From positions 1-51,874 of the forward strand of contig JAENRP010000314.1 in NCBI GenBank assembly GCA_024741835.1: a DNA stretch of 51,874 bases, given 5' to 3'. The notes under the pieces are model-generated. The model was not told the DNA's origin. It ran no database searches and worked only from the letters and a program-made list of their open reading frames with translations. The stretch is from Diplocarpon mali. Lineage: Eukaryota; Ascomycota; Leotiomycetes; Helotiales; Drepanopezizaceae. Positions within the stretch are counted from its first letter, which is position 1. Every line of letters starts with the position of its first letter. Positions 1 to 11,500 of this stretch are shown piece after piece. Made by a program: the position numbers and the translations under genes.

Positions 1-84
1 ATAAATAATAATTATAAAGTAATCTTTAAGACTAAAATCAAAGATAGACTTTATATTATCTTAAAGGTAATATTATAAAAATTG

Positions 85-554
85 ACTCTTAGGCTAGACT
101 TATAAATAGATTCCTTTAAAGAAAGTATACTCTTCGCCTTAATATAATTAAGCAAGGATAAGGAAAATAGATAGACTCTTAAACTAAGATCGCAAGTGAA
201 ATTCGCGAAAATGACTCTTAAGCTAGGATTATAGGTAGAATGTAATATATCTTTAAAGATGACTCTTAAACTAAGATCATAAGTGAATTTAATAGAAATG
301 ACTTTTAGGCTAAAATTGCAAGTAGATTTTGCAAATTTACTAATAATAACTCTTAAGCTAAAATCGCAAGTGAAATTCGTAGAAATAACTCTTAAGCTAG
401 GACCGCGACTGAACTTCGCAGATTTATTAAAAACGACTCTTAAGCTAAGACTGCAAGTAGATCTTACTATTTCTAGGAAATCGACTCTTAAGCCAAGACT
501 GCAAGTAGATCTTATAGTTTTATTAAAAACAACTCCTAAGCCAGACTTGCAATT
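85..554 (+). repeat. In-frame tandem array of the 23-bp motif, ten copies (element B)
   Basis: Copies start at 85, 175, 214, 262, 301, 349, 388, 436, 484 and 532. Spacings are 90, 39, 48, 39, 48, 39, 48, 48 and 48 bp, all multiples of three. Each copy is 23 bp, of the form ACTC-N15-(G/C)(A/G)AGT, blurred by C-to-T and G-to-A changes. Each is read with ACT as a codon, giving T-x6-V-like peptides. The sister element A has only seven copies in the same place. Confidence 0.9.
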
Positions 555-770
555 GGAAAATAGTAAAACCTTAAACTGCTATTATTATTCCTTTCTAGCT
601 ACTAATAATAAAGTATTAACTAACGATAGGCTACTAAAGCTATTAGAAGTTAAAAGCCTATTAAGGTATTAGCTAATATATAGAAGATTCGCGTATCTAA
701 AGCTAAAGAAATTGAAGGGCCTATATAAGGTCTTAACCTTAAAACAGAAGATCTAAATACTAAAGGATCG

Positions 771-775
771 CCTAG
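771..775. repeat. Target site duplication of element E (left copy)
   Basis: cctag immediately before the E 5' LTR is repeated at 6311-6315 right after the E 3' LTR. Removing E and one copy restores the sequence seen uninterrupted in element A near 10616-10630 (integrase C-x2-C region). Confidence 0.9.
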
Positions 776-1008
776 TGTTGCAGGTATGCCCGTTACATAT
801 TTGTCACATGATCTGTCATATGACACATCATACACATGATATGTCATATGACTTGCCACATGACTTAGTGGCAGCCCTTATTAAATAGCTTGTAGTTAGA
901 GAGCTCTTATGAATCAAGATATCCAATATCGTCGTTTGCACCTCATACTTCTTCGTACCCTCTTCTAATCTACTATCAAGTTTACTATTAGAGAACCTTA
1001 TTACTATA
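776..1008 (+). repeat. 5' LTR of element E
   Basis: 233 bp, matching 6078-6310 base for base apart from C/T and G/A differences. The first 90 bases are crowded with CATATG/TCATATGA-type palindromes. It ends ..ttactata, directly followed by the primer site. Confidence 0.93.
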
Positions 1009-1020
1009 GGTTATAAGCCC
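1009..1020 (+). other. Primer binding site of element E (initiator tRNA-Met type)
   Basis: ggttataagccc directly follows the LTR. It equals the complement of the anticodon stem-loop of initiator tRNA-Met (GGTTATGAGCCC) with one TG-to-TA change. Copia of Drosophila is known to prime from the 5' half of this tRNA. Confidence 0.75.
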
Positions 1021-2457
1021 TATATGCCTATAAATAGCATTCGATAAATTCCATCGATTAGAGTCTCTTTTATAAACGAAAAGGCTGATCGATATTTTAA
1101 GTTTTACTTAACTAACAATATATAATAGCGTTATTTTAATAATAAAACAGTGGCTACTCCCCTTTCGGAGCGCTATGCAATAATCTAAGCTTACGCAAGA
1201 TTCGTCACTATAGCTGAATCATTAGGACTAATAGCTAAGATTACTAGCTTAATTGCTAAAAGTACTCTACTACTTGAATCACCTAATTTTAAAGGGATTG
1301 ATATATAGTACCTTAAACTCGAATTCAATAGTTCATCTCCTTCTCTTCCTCCTCCTCCTTTCGATAACTCTATATATATATATATAAATAAGATATTATT
1401 GTCTTCGGCTGCCTTTAGCCTCTTTAAGTCTTAAAAGCTTAAAGGCGCAAAGGACTATAGCTAGTAGAGGAATAAGGTTTTGAACTTTGCAAAGTCAAAC
1501 GCCTTAACTATATATCTCTATACAAAAGCTAGAATATATGCTTTACCTAAGGTTGACTTATAAGACTATTCTATTATACTTAAGGAAAGGGATAATTAGG
1601 TTAAATAGGAAGCTAAGGAATCTCAAATAAAGCTTACTATTATACTTAATTGCAAACTAGGCCTATTAGCTTATATAAAAGGCGATAAATCTGCCTTAAA
1701 TATATAAGAAGCTTTTTAAAAATAGTATAAAGGATTTAGAATAGTGCTTAAATATAACGCTATATAGACTTATATTACTATTAAATATAATAACTTCAAC
1801 TTACTCAAAGCTTACGTCATCGCCTTTAGACTTTTAATCATTAAATTGAAAGCTTTCGACTCTGCCTCTCCCTTTTACTAATACCCTATTATATTTATTG
1901 CTAGCTATTCCAATAGATAGCCTATTTAGGTAAATCGATAACGCTTTAACCTTCGCTTAGCTATAGCTGCTAGACGAAAATCAAAGATTACGCTTAAAGC
2001 TCTTATTAAAAATATTACTAATAAAGCTCAAGCCTTATAGAGTTTAAAAATGAATAGAACCGTCTTATATAATAATAAATCAGCTAATAAGCTATATTCC
2101 TCTAATTATAAGAAGTCAGAAAATAAGAGAGGTTTCAAAGACTTAAAGAAAAGTACCTCTAGGAATACTACTAACTCCCTTAATTCCCCTAACTCCCTCT
2201 ATCCTTATTATAAGCAATGAGAGCTATACTATAAGGCAGAAGATTGCTTTGCAATTAACAAATCGAAAAGAGAGGCTTAGGAGAAGGATTTAAAGAAGAA
2301 GTACGTATTCTATTACCTTAAAGGTAAGGACGATAAGTCCTTACTATTATTATCAAAAGGTAAGAAGCCTTTTAAGAAGATTCAAAAGGAAGACGAAGAG
2401 CTAGATAATAATCTCTTTAGGCATATTATGCTATTACTAACCCTAGGGCTAATTCTC

Positions 2458-2546
2458 ACTCGCGAGCCGGGCCTAAGAGTCAATTCCTCACTAGGAGGCG
2501 ACTCCTCCCTAAGGCCAATTTCCACTCGCAGGCCGGGCCTAGGAGT
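2458..2546 (-). repeat. Two 23-bp motif copies in element E (2458-2480, 2524-2546)
   Basis: Both copies are in the opposite orientation to the copy at 3961, yet both are still read as ACT-CGC-... with the closing R-V or G-V pair, because the motif is palindromic at its ends. They sit between the zinc knuckle and the protease. The 43 bases between them contain a further GGAG/CTCC inverted repeat. Confidence 0.85.
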
Positions 2547-3960
2547 CAGTTCTTTTACCTCCTACTTTTTATTAAAATTGAGGAATCGTTAGCTATACGA
2601 TATAGGTGCTAGTAAGTACGTTTCTAATAATCTCTCTAAGTTTACCTCTTATACTACTTAAGATAATCTACCCTCCTTAAGTACAATTAATAGATCTATT
2701 TAACCTTTTAGTATTAGCACTTACAAAGTTAATGCACTAAAATCTAATAGAAAGGTATATATTCTTAAGTTAATTAATACTCTTTATATACCTTAATTAC
2801 CTATCTGCCTATACTTAAGTAGTAAACTTAATAAAATCAAAGGCTTCTATCGAAATAGCAAGCTATTCCTATCTAATAAGAAGGAAATTTGCACTATTAA
2901 TAATAATATATATATTAATAAGGAATAGCCTTCTACTAACTCCTCTAGTTATATAAGTGGATATGCTCTCTTAGCTGCTATCGAGAATAGACCTCTTAAT
3001 ATTAAGCTTTGGCACCGTCGATTAGGCTACGCTAGCCTATAAACGGTTAAAAAGACCTAATCTACTATTACTAATATATAGATTAAGGAAATAAAATTAA
3101 AGAAGACGCGAATTTGCGCTCCTTGCGAAAAGGGCAGACCTCTCTAATATATTAATAAACGTTTAGCTTACCCTCGACCTATAAAGGCACTTGACGAGCT
3201 ATACGTTAACGTTATTTATTTAAAGCTAATTGGCCTTAATAGTTATAAATACGCCTCTATCTTCACTTGCCTAGCTATAATAGCTAGATAGGTATAGATA
3301 TATATAAATAAATCTAATGCCTTTAAGGTAAATAAGAAGATAATTAGCCTTTTATAAACTTAGTATAATTATATAATCAAGCGGTAAAGAACTGATAAAG
3401 GCAAGGAGTACTCTCTTATATAGATGCAAATACTTATAGAAAACCTTAGTATAATTTTAAAGGAATCTACTTTATATATACTAAAATAAGATGGTAGATT
3501 GGAATGATCAATTTATACACTAATAGAAAAGTTGCAAATAGCTATAATTGACTAAAATATCCTCTCCTTTCTCTAGCCTTACCTCCTTCTTTTGATAATA
3601 TATATTACTAATCTTATTGCCTTTAATATTCTAAGTGGTAAGACTCTATATAAGGTCTTTTAGGACGATATTAAGCCTAATAAGCCGTATACTCCTTTAG
3701 TTAAGCATCTTCGAGTATTAGGCTATTGCGTCTATATGCTAATCGAGAAAGAAAAGCGAACTTAAAGTAATAAACTCGCTTTAAGAGCAAAGGTAGGTAC
3801 TCTTATCGGATTTAATAATAGAAGTATCTATCAGATTTATATGCTATTGCAAATAGGTAAAAAGATTATTCGATCGTCTTATATTCGATTCGATAAAGAT
3901 AGCTTGATTATAGAGCCATACCTTAAGGAAAACTCCTATTCTTAATTAAGGGGTGATTTC

Positions 3961-3983
3961 ACTCCTGGGCCGGGACCGCGAGT
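3961..3983 (+). repeat. 23-bp motif copy, GC-intact (element E, between integrase and RT)
   Basis: A perfect ACTC-N15-GAGT unit with almost no RIP damage, encoding T-P-G-P-G-P-R-V. It sits in a linker before the basic stretch R-K-R-G-R-P-P-G. It keeps the polyprotein phase. Confidence 0.9.
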
Positions 3984-5796
3984 CAATTCTTCTGATTCAG
4001 GAGAAGCTAATGAAGCTGCGCTTCCAACTCTAAGAAAGAGAGGAAGACCTCCTGGTTTAAAGAATAAGGCTTACCCTTAGCCTTCCGAGAAGAGAGCTAC
4101 TCGCTCTACTGCTCTTAGATTCAAAGCTAATAACTCTAATGATAAGGAAGCCTATTTAAGCGCCTTCTATATAGCCTTACTCGACTTTCTATACTTAAAT
4201 AACCTAAAAACAGTCGAATAAGCCCTCTCTTATGCTAATGCCGATAAATGGCGATCTGCGATCAACTTTAAATATAATTCCCTTACTTATAAGAATATAT
4301 AAGTGATAGTGAAACGCTTAGAACTCTTTAAAGATAATAGAGTACTTAGATTAAGGCTTATCTTTAAAATAAAAAGAGACTAAAACGGGGAAATCTCTTA
4401 ATAGAAGGTTAGATTTATTATATAAGGCTATATATAATAATAAGGTCGAGATTATAACTAAACCTTTGCTAGCGTTTGCAAATCTGCCGTTTAAAAGATT
4501 GCAATTGCGCTTGCAGCTCTTTACAACTTTGAGCTAGATCAGTTTAATATTAAGATAGCTTTCCTTAATTTAGAAGCTGACTCTAATATTTATATTAAGT
4601 TACCTCTTAAATACACTTAAGATAAGGTCGTTCTTTTACCTTAAGACTACTGTCTTAAGCTTCTTAAGGCCTTATATAGCTTAAAGTAATCTCTACAACT
4701 ATAATAAGAAAAGCTATAGTTCAAGCTGTAAAAGCTTGATTTTCAACCTTTTAATACTAACAATTGTATATATATCAACCGCGCCTCTCGGATTCTTATT
4801 ATTACCTATATCGACGACTTCCTTATAGTAGCTAAGAAAGGTGATATATATAAGAAGTTTAAGAGAGATCTTCGCAACCTCTTTAAGATTATAGGTAGCG
4901 AACTGGCTAACTACTTCTTAAGAGTTTATATAGTTAGAGATTGATAAAATAGAACGATCTTGCTTTATTAAGACGCTTATATTAATAAGGTTCTTAAACG
5001 TTTTTATATAACTAATTATAAGAGCGTACCTACGCCTTTTGCCAATGGCTATAAAGTTTATATAGTCAAATTTAAAGGCTAAGCCACTTTATAGGAAGTA
5101 AAGCTATACTAAGAGATCTGCGGTTCTTTATAATACCTTGCGCACTATATGCGTTAGGATATACTATACTACTGCTCTATTCTTAGCAAACTCCTTACTA
5201 ACCCTTTACTATAATATATAGTAGCTTTAAAATGAGTTTTATAATACTTGTAAGGAATGCGATTCTATTATACTACCTTTAGAAGTAAAACAACTGACTT
5301 AGAGCTTTAGAAATTGCATAGCTACTGCGATTCTAACTAGGTAGGTAATAGAGGAAGTAGAGCCTCTTATTCTAAGGCCGTCTTCTTCCTTAATAATAGC
5401 ATAATTACCGCCTCTTCTAAGCGATAGACTATTATTACTCTCTTATTTATAGAAGTAGAGTATATCGCTATATATAAATTCATATAAGAGGCCTTTTAAA
5501 TACGCTAGGTACTTAAGGAAATAGGCTATAGCAGCGATGATGCTACTAAAGTCGAGATGATCTGCAATAACCAAAGAGCCCTTTATCTTATCGAAAACCC
5601 CGAATATTATTAGAGAATAAAGCATATTAATATCAAGTTCTATTATATTCGGCAAGAGCTTCGGAAAGGCCATTTAGACCTTTAGTATACAAATACTAAA
5701 GATAATGCCGCTAACGGTCTTACTAAGAGCTTAAATAGCTCCAACTACGCCGCCTTTATCAAATTGTTAAATATAAAGGTTCTACACCTTGATTAA

Positions 5797-6077
5797 GGGG
5801 TGATTTTTTTTTATACCTCTATTATAAGGTGATTTTTTTTTTTTTATACTTCTATTAAGAGGTGATTTTTTTTTTTACTCCCGGGCCGGGCCCGCGAGTT
5901 GATTTTGACTTTTTTAAGGGGTGGATTTCCTACTCTAAAGTAGAGCGCGCTAGCGAATTCTACTCTATTTCCTATATCTGCAGGTTGATTTTTCATACGA
6001 AACTATAGATTATAATCAAAGTTATAACATTATATATATTGCTAGCGAGTACCTTTAAAGGTCTCCCTAAAGGGGTA
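5797..6077 (+). repeat. 3' untranslated region of E with three ggtga-T(n) units and a 23-bp motif
   Basis: Three near-repeats of ggtga followed by 9 to 13 T lie between 5798 and 5876. The last runs straight into a GC-intact 23-bp motif at 5877-5899. A purine tract (taaaggggta) directly precedes the 3' LTR and is the likely plus-strand primer. No reading frame is seen here. Confidence 0.75.
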
Positions 6078-6310
6078 TATTACAGGTATACCCGTCATAT
6101 ATTTATCATATGATCTATCATATGACACATTATATATATGATATATCATATGACTTGCCATATGACTTAGTGGCAGCCCTTGTTAAATAGCTTATAATTA
6201 GAGAGCTCTTATGAATCAAGACATCCAATATCGTCGTTTGCACCTCATACTTCTTCGTGCCTTCTTCTAGTCTACTATCAAGTTTACTATCAGAGAACCT
6301 TATTGCTATA
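6078..6310 (+). repeat. 3' LTR of element E
   Basis: 233 bp, the same length as the 5' LTR. It is more RIP-damaged (tgttgcagg has become tattacagg). It is followed by the second cctag. Confidence 0.93.
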
Positions 6311-6315
6311 CCTAG

Positions 6316-7945
6316 TATACCGAATTTGCAAGCTAATAAAACTTCAAAATCGGACGCGAATTAAGCTTAGTCTATAGAAAGATTCGATACTAGCGCTAAT
6401 ATCTATTAATACTATTAAACTATTTACAACTTTAATTAAAGGAAATAATTGGTTTTTTTAAATAGTAGATAACTCTACTTAATAGATATAGACTATTTGC
6501 GCTAAGACTAAATTTAAGCTTATAGAAAAGCTGGAAACTTGGAAAGTAATAAAGGAACGCTAGACTTAGTTAAAGCTAATAGCTATTAGGTCTAATAACG
6601 TATTAGAGATTAAGGTAAAGCTAGATAAATAGGCAAAATAAGGAGTTTATTATAAACTAATTATAATATATAAAGGTTCCTATTAGAATAGCATTACTAA
6701 GCGAAGCATTTAGCAAGTAGAAACTGACTATCGCGCTCTATTGCAAGATGCTAACCTACTATTAGAATTCTAGGACCTTGCAGTTAAGGCAGATATATAC
6801 TTATAAAATAGAATAGGTAGTGGACTAATAGTTAATAGCACTTAAATATTGCTATATAAGGCATATTTCAAATAGAAACTAAGCTTAAACTATATCTATA
6901 TCTTTAAAAGCGTTTGCTACTCCTATATTAGCCTAAAGTCCTAGCCCGCGGGTATAAAGAGTAAGAAGCTAATAGACTAAGGTAAAGAGTATATATTTAT
7001 TAAGTATATTAAATAGATAATAAAGCAATAGATAATATATGCGCTAGATCTAAGGCGAGTAATTATATCTTTTATAATTGAGTTCGACGAATTTTAAAAT
7101 AAGGGAGAGCTATCCTTAAAGCTCTATATACCTAGAGATTCGTAAAGTATACTATTCAATAGTAATACTATTAAGCCAAACTAATAACCCCTTTCTCTTA
7201 GCTTAAGTATATTAAGCGCACCTGCTGATCGACGACTTGCTAATCGCCTAAAGGCCGAATAGACTATTCCTATTATCTGCAAACTACCTAAAGTATAGAA
7301 CAACTTCGATATTATTATCCCTTTAATTAAAGCACCTATAGTAAAGGATATTCCTAAAATAGGTATAAGTAATAATAAGCCTTTATTATCGGAAAGCGGT
7401 TCCTTAGATAATAAGCCTATAGAACCTATAGCTGAACCTACGCCTTTAAAGAGGAATAGAGACTTAGAACCGGAAGATACCTTAGACAAATATAAGTTTA
7501 AGCATATCTAGGCTATAATAGCGCATAGGATCTATAAGCTTAAACTTTAATAGAGCTTTAATAAAGATAATGCATTCCTAGCCACTAAGGAGATAATGAA
7601 AATCTCTCTTCTAAAGACGTATAATAAAGCTATTAACGATCTAGAGAATAGAGCAATATAGAATAAAGCAATTTAAAAGGAGATAAGCTCTCTTATTATA
7701 AATAATATATAAATAGAGGAACTAATGCCAAAGGATATAAACCTAGTTTTAATAAAGTGGGTCTTTATAATCAAGATATATGCAGATAGGACCTTAAAAC
7801 ATTATAAAGCAAGGCTTATAGCTAAGGGCTTCTCCTAATAGTATGGAGAAGACTACTTCGATACGTTCGCACTAATAGTTCGTATAAATACCCTTTGCAT
7901 ATTTATAGTAATAGTAGCTACTAAGAACCTTAAATGCAAATAGTA
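6316..7945 (+). pseudogene. Copia B polyprotein fragment: integrase core to start of RT
   Basis: Aligns with 10626-12250 of element A. It holds the C-x2-C end of the integrase zinc domain (now degraded), the catalytic core, the integrase/RT linker and the first RT motif (K-A-R-L-I-A-K-G near 7805-7835). It stops at the tagta target of element A in the middle of RT. Many CAA/CAG/TGG codons are now stops. Confidence 0.85.
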
Positions 7946-8140
7946 TGTTGAGATGGGTGATACAGCCATCACTCCGATGTATTGTCATATGACCCTACTG
8001 CTTAGTCAGTAGGATATTGATATATATATAGCTGTAGGAAAGAAAGGGGTAACCTTCCTTCCTTAACTCTTACTAATATATTAACCATCGACCTTTAGAA
8101 GTTTCCTATACCTACTGCGCCGACTTACTTAAGCTTAATA
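7946..8140 (+). repeat. 5' LTR of element A
   Basis: 195 bp starting tgttgagatggg. It carries a stem-loop near 7996-8012 (CCTACTG..CAGTAGG) and a TATA-like run at 8021-8030. Further copies are at 13741-13935, 35052-35246 and 50337-50531, all 195 bp. Confidence 0.95.
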
Positions 8141-8152
8141 GGTTATAAGCCT
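8141..8152 (+). other. Primer binding site of element A (initiator tRNA-Met type)
   Basis: ggttataagcc follows the LTR without spacer. It is the same tRNA-Met anticodon-loop complement as in element E, with a TG-to-TA change. Copy F has the same site at 50532. Confidence 0.75.
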
Positions 8153-8262
8153 TGGATAGACCAATAATAGATTATTAACTTCCCTTAGAAAGCACTTGCG
8201 CCGCAACTGTTAGTAGGAAGTTAAATAAGACTTATAGTAAAAGGCGAGCAATCGGCAAATAG

Positions 8263-8387
8263 GAGGTGTGATTCCCTATTTAGCTAACCCGTATTGCAAG
8301 AGGTATGATTCCTTGCTCTACAACCCCTTTGGTACTGCAAGAGGTGTAATTCCTTGCTTTACTATGTTTTATAAGAGGTGTGATTCC
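8263..8387 (+). repeat. Four-fold leader repeat (gaggtgtgattcc) upstream of gag in element A
   Basis: Copies start at 8263, 8300, 8341 and 8375, so the spacings are 37, 41 and 34. Three carry flanking complementary arms (gcaag..cttgc type) and could form short hairpins. Copy F has the same four units at 50654, 50691, 50732 and 50766 with identical spacing. It lies in the untranslated leader, where packaging or dimerisation signals would be expected. Confidence 0.75.
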
Positions 8388-8546
8388 CTGCGTTATAGCC
8401 CAAAAACCCTTTTCGACAAGAGGACTTCCTCCCTATTTAATACTTCTATAACACCCGCTATTTAATCATTTCGACTTTTCGATAGGAGGAGTGCCCTTAA
8501 CTATTTAATTTATTTGATTTTAAACGCAATTCTATTCGAAACGGCA

Positions 8547-11500
8547 ATGGCTTCCGATTCCGATCGAAATACTAGGCCTAGAGACCTCTAACTCTCTTGA
8601 AAGAACTGGCAACAATGGTTCGACGATTTAGAGCTTTACTTTAAGAGCAAAGGCATTAAAATAGCGATTCAAAAGACACTTATTAAATACGCGAGAATAG
8701 CCTCCTATACTCCCTCTACCGATTTGTCTACTTCTACTTTAATAGCTAATACAACTGCTAAGGATTTGCCAGATATACTAAATAAGCTTAGCCTAAGAGC
8801 TTTAGTAGATAATAATTGAGAATCCCAAAGGCAGATTTTAAATATAGAAAAGGAGAAGGAGTATAGGCTGGCCTTAGCCAAATGCAAGCTTAAGATCAAC
8901 AGAGGTTTAAGCGACGAAGACCGAGATTTTGTTCGAATTCACAATGACGCGAAGATAAGATAGGATACTTTAAAGGTAAAATACTCTTAGACAATTGCCC
9001 TCGACACCTAGTATCTACTATAGCAGATCACTTCATTTTAGTATAGAAAAGATAAAGATAGCAAGGATATAGATATAAATATAGACTCTACTTAGTTTAT
9101 ACTACGTAAAGCGAGGAGGAGAGTAAAAGCCGTAGATCCTAGGATAGCTATGACTTTTAGGGAAACTTAGCTTTTTAGTTTCCTACTTAATAGCCTCCCT
9201 CTTAAGTTCGCTATTGTAAAACAATCTCTTCTTATTTAACCTAACCTTAAGATCTACGAGAAGATCGACCTCCTTCGAACTGTTGAGCAAGACCTCAAAG
9301 GATACTCTGAATCGGCAAATGCCGCGTTATAGGGTAAAGACAAGCCTAAAAAGAGGAAGGAGCGCGGGACGAGCCCTTGAGCTTATCGGGGATGCTACTT
9401 CTATAACGGTACTTATAATATTACTAATTGTGAAGTTAGAAGGCAACTGATTAATATAGTCGCCAGCTTTAATATTAAGAAGCAATCGAAGTAGAAGTTA
9501 AGAAGTAAACTGCCCTTATCCTACCGAAGGCCGCAACTATTAAGGAAAGGCAAAGGAAAAGGCTATTTAGCTAGAACTTTAGCAGACACCTTTAATAATA
9601 ATAGTAGGTTATCTAAACCTGAATCCACTTCTAATGATTTAAATAATAATTATAATAAAGATGCTTACGTTTTAAAAGCCGATCTTTATAAGATCCTTGA
9701 ATCCAATTGGTATAGTAATACTAATTGTATAGCATATATAATTGATAAATCCTACCTATTTAAAGGCCTGCTTACTAAAATAAAAAGGCGCTCTATTAAG
9801 GTTGGTAGTAGAAGGTTATATACAGACTTGATAGGTATAGTAGAGATGAATATCGCTAGCGTTTCTTTCCTTTTGCAAAATGTTCTCCTTATGCCTAGCT
9901 TAGGTATCAATCTCTTATCTAACTGCAAGATCTATATAGAGTTGAATTATATAGGAGTTTTTAATAATCAATTTATATAGTTTATAAATAACAATTATAA
10001 AGTGATCTTTAAAGTTAAAATTAAAGATAGACTTTATATTATCTTAAAGGTGATATTATAGAAATTGACTCTTAGGCCGGACCTACGAGTAGGTTCCTTT
10101 AAGGAAAGTGCACTCTCTGCCCTAATACAATTGAGCAAGGATAAGGAGAATAGATGGACTCTTAAGCTGGGATCGCGAGTAAAATTCGCGAAAATGACTC
10201 CTAAGCTAGGACTATAGGTGGATTGCAAAGTGTCTTCGAAAATGACTCTTAAGCTAGGATCATAAGTGAATTTGGTAGAAATGACTCCTGGGCTAGGACT
10301 GCGAGTGGATTCTGCAAATTCCGGGAAATCGACTCCTAAGCTAGGACTGCGAGTAGATCTCGCGATTTTATTAAAAACGACTCCTAAGCCGGGCTCTCAA
10401 TTGGAAAATAGTAAAACCTCGAACTGCTATTACTAGTCCTTTCTAGCTGCCGACGATAAAGTATCGACTGACGATAGGCTACTAAAGCTATTAGAAACCG
10501 AAAGCCTATTAAGGTATTAGCTAATGCATAGAAGATTCGCGCATCTAAGACCAGAGAAATTAAGGGGCCTGCATAAGGTCTTGACCCTAAAACGGAAGAT
10601 CTAAGTACTAAAGGATCGCCTGGTGTGCCGAATTTGTAAGCTAATAAAACTTCGAAATCGGACGCGAACTAAGCTCAGTCTATAGAAAGATTCGATACTA
10701 GCGCTAATATCTATTAATACTACCGGACCATTTACGACCTTAATCAAAGGAAATAATTAGTTTTCTTAAATAGTAGATAATTCTACTTAGTAGATATAGA
10801 CTATTTGCGCTAGGACTAAATTTAAGCTTATAGAAAAGCTGGAAACTTGGAAAGTGATAGAGGAACGCTAGACCTAGTTAAAGCTAATGGCTATTAGGTC
10901 TGATAACGCATTAGAGATTAGGGCAAAACTTAATAAATAGGCAAAATAAGGAGTTTGTTATAAACTAACTATAATATACAAAGGTTCCTATTAGAATAGC
11001 ATCGCCGAGCGAAGCATTTAGCAAGTAGAGACTAACTATCGCGCTCTACTGCGAGATGCTGACCTACCACTGGAATTCTAAGACCTTGCGATTAAGGCAG
11101 ACGTATACTTGCGAAATAGAATAGGTAATAGACTAATAGTTAATAGCACCCGAATATCGCTATATAAGGCATATTTCAAACAGAAACCAAGCCTGGACTA
11201 TATCTGCGTCTTTAGAAGCGTCTGCTACTCCTATATTAGCCCAAAGTCCTAGCCCGCGGGTATAAAGAGCAAGAAGCTAATAGACCGAGGTAGAGAGTAT
11301 ATATTTATTAAGTATATTAAACAGATAATAAAGCAATAGATAGTATACGCGCTAGACCTAAGGCAAGTAATCACATCCTCAGTAGTTAAGTTCGATAAAT
11401 CTCGAAATAGGAGGGAGCTATCCTTAAAGCTCTATATACCTAGAGATTCGCAAGGTATACCACTTAATAGTAATACTATTAAGCCGAACTAATAACCCCT

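Larger units (their letters stand above)
1..775 (+). pseudogene. Copia B polyprotein fragment: protease end, peptide-repeat array, integrase zinc-binding start
   Basis: This piece corresponds to 9983-10625 of element A. It covers the end of the protease region, then an array of ten 23-bp motif copies read in frame. After the array come the GAG-pre-integrase and zinc-binding His residues of integrase (MHRRF-like motif near 675-700 in decayed form). An open stretch survives at 283-672 (129 codons) across the array, with repeated peptides of the type T-L-K-x-x-x-Q-V-D. The piece stops at the cctag target of element E, just before the C-x2-C of the integrase zinc domain. It is 135 bp longer than the same part of A because of extra array units. 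Confidence 0.85.
1150..5796 (+). pseudogene. Gag-Pol polyprotein of Copia element E (RIP-inactivated, 1548 codons)
   Basis: One phase runs from a GTG (probably a decayed ATG) at 1150 to TAA at 5794-5796, interrupted only by stops. Landmarks in this phase: a CCHC zinc knuckle remnant at 2200-2262 (two Cys now Tyr); the protease active site D-I-G-A-S at 2599-2613 (was D-T-G-A-S); the integrase zinc domain with L-W-H-R-R-L-G near 3007-3030 and C-A-P-C at 3115-3126; the RT box Y-I-D-D at 4807-4818; and an RNase H region at about 5170-5750. Three 23-bp motif copies (2458, 2524, 3961) lie inside and keep phase. The enzyme would copy RNA to DNA in virus-like particles and integrate it. It cannot be functional because of dozens of stops. 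Confidence 0.9.
776..6310 (+). mobile_element. Complete Copia LTR retrotransposon E, 5535 bp
   Basis: Two 233-bp LTRs (776-1008 and 6078-6310) flank an internal region with a primer site right after the 5' LTR. One reading frame follows (1150-5796) in Copia order: gag, protease, integrase, RT, RNase H. The target duplication is cctag. LTR ends were TG..CA, now TG..TA on the left copy and TA..TA on the right, as expected after RIP. It belongs to a different family from A/B: the LTR and leader are unrelated. It is inserted in the integrase of B. Confidence 0.93.

Noticed and set aside
85..554. CRISPR array interpretation of the regularly spaced motif
   Set aside because: Spacers are homologous coding sequence, not unique. 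Period is 39 or 48 bp in frame, and the context is a eukaryotic retrotransposon.
650..859. Minus-strand open frame across the E insertion point
   Set aside because: It spans the junction of B and the E LTR, so it cannot be an ancestral gene, and it is antisense to Copia coding.
5443..5673. Minus-strand open frame
   Set aside because: Antisense to the RNase H of element E.
7181..7489. Minus-strand open frame (and its homolog 11552-11803)
   Set aside because: Antisense to the integrase/RT linker of the Copia family. Similarity of the two is explained by the homologous plus-strand coding.
8268..8465. Open frame of 65 codons conserved in the leaders of Copia A and F (also 50659-50856)
   Set aside because: Both begin with GTG, not ATG, and consist of the hairpin repeat units. 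Similarity follows from the shared leader sequence.
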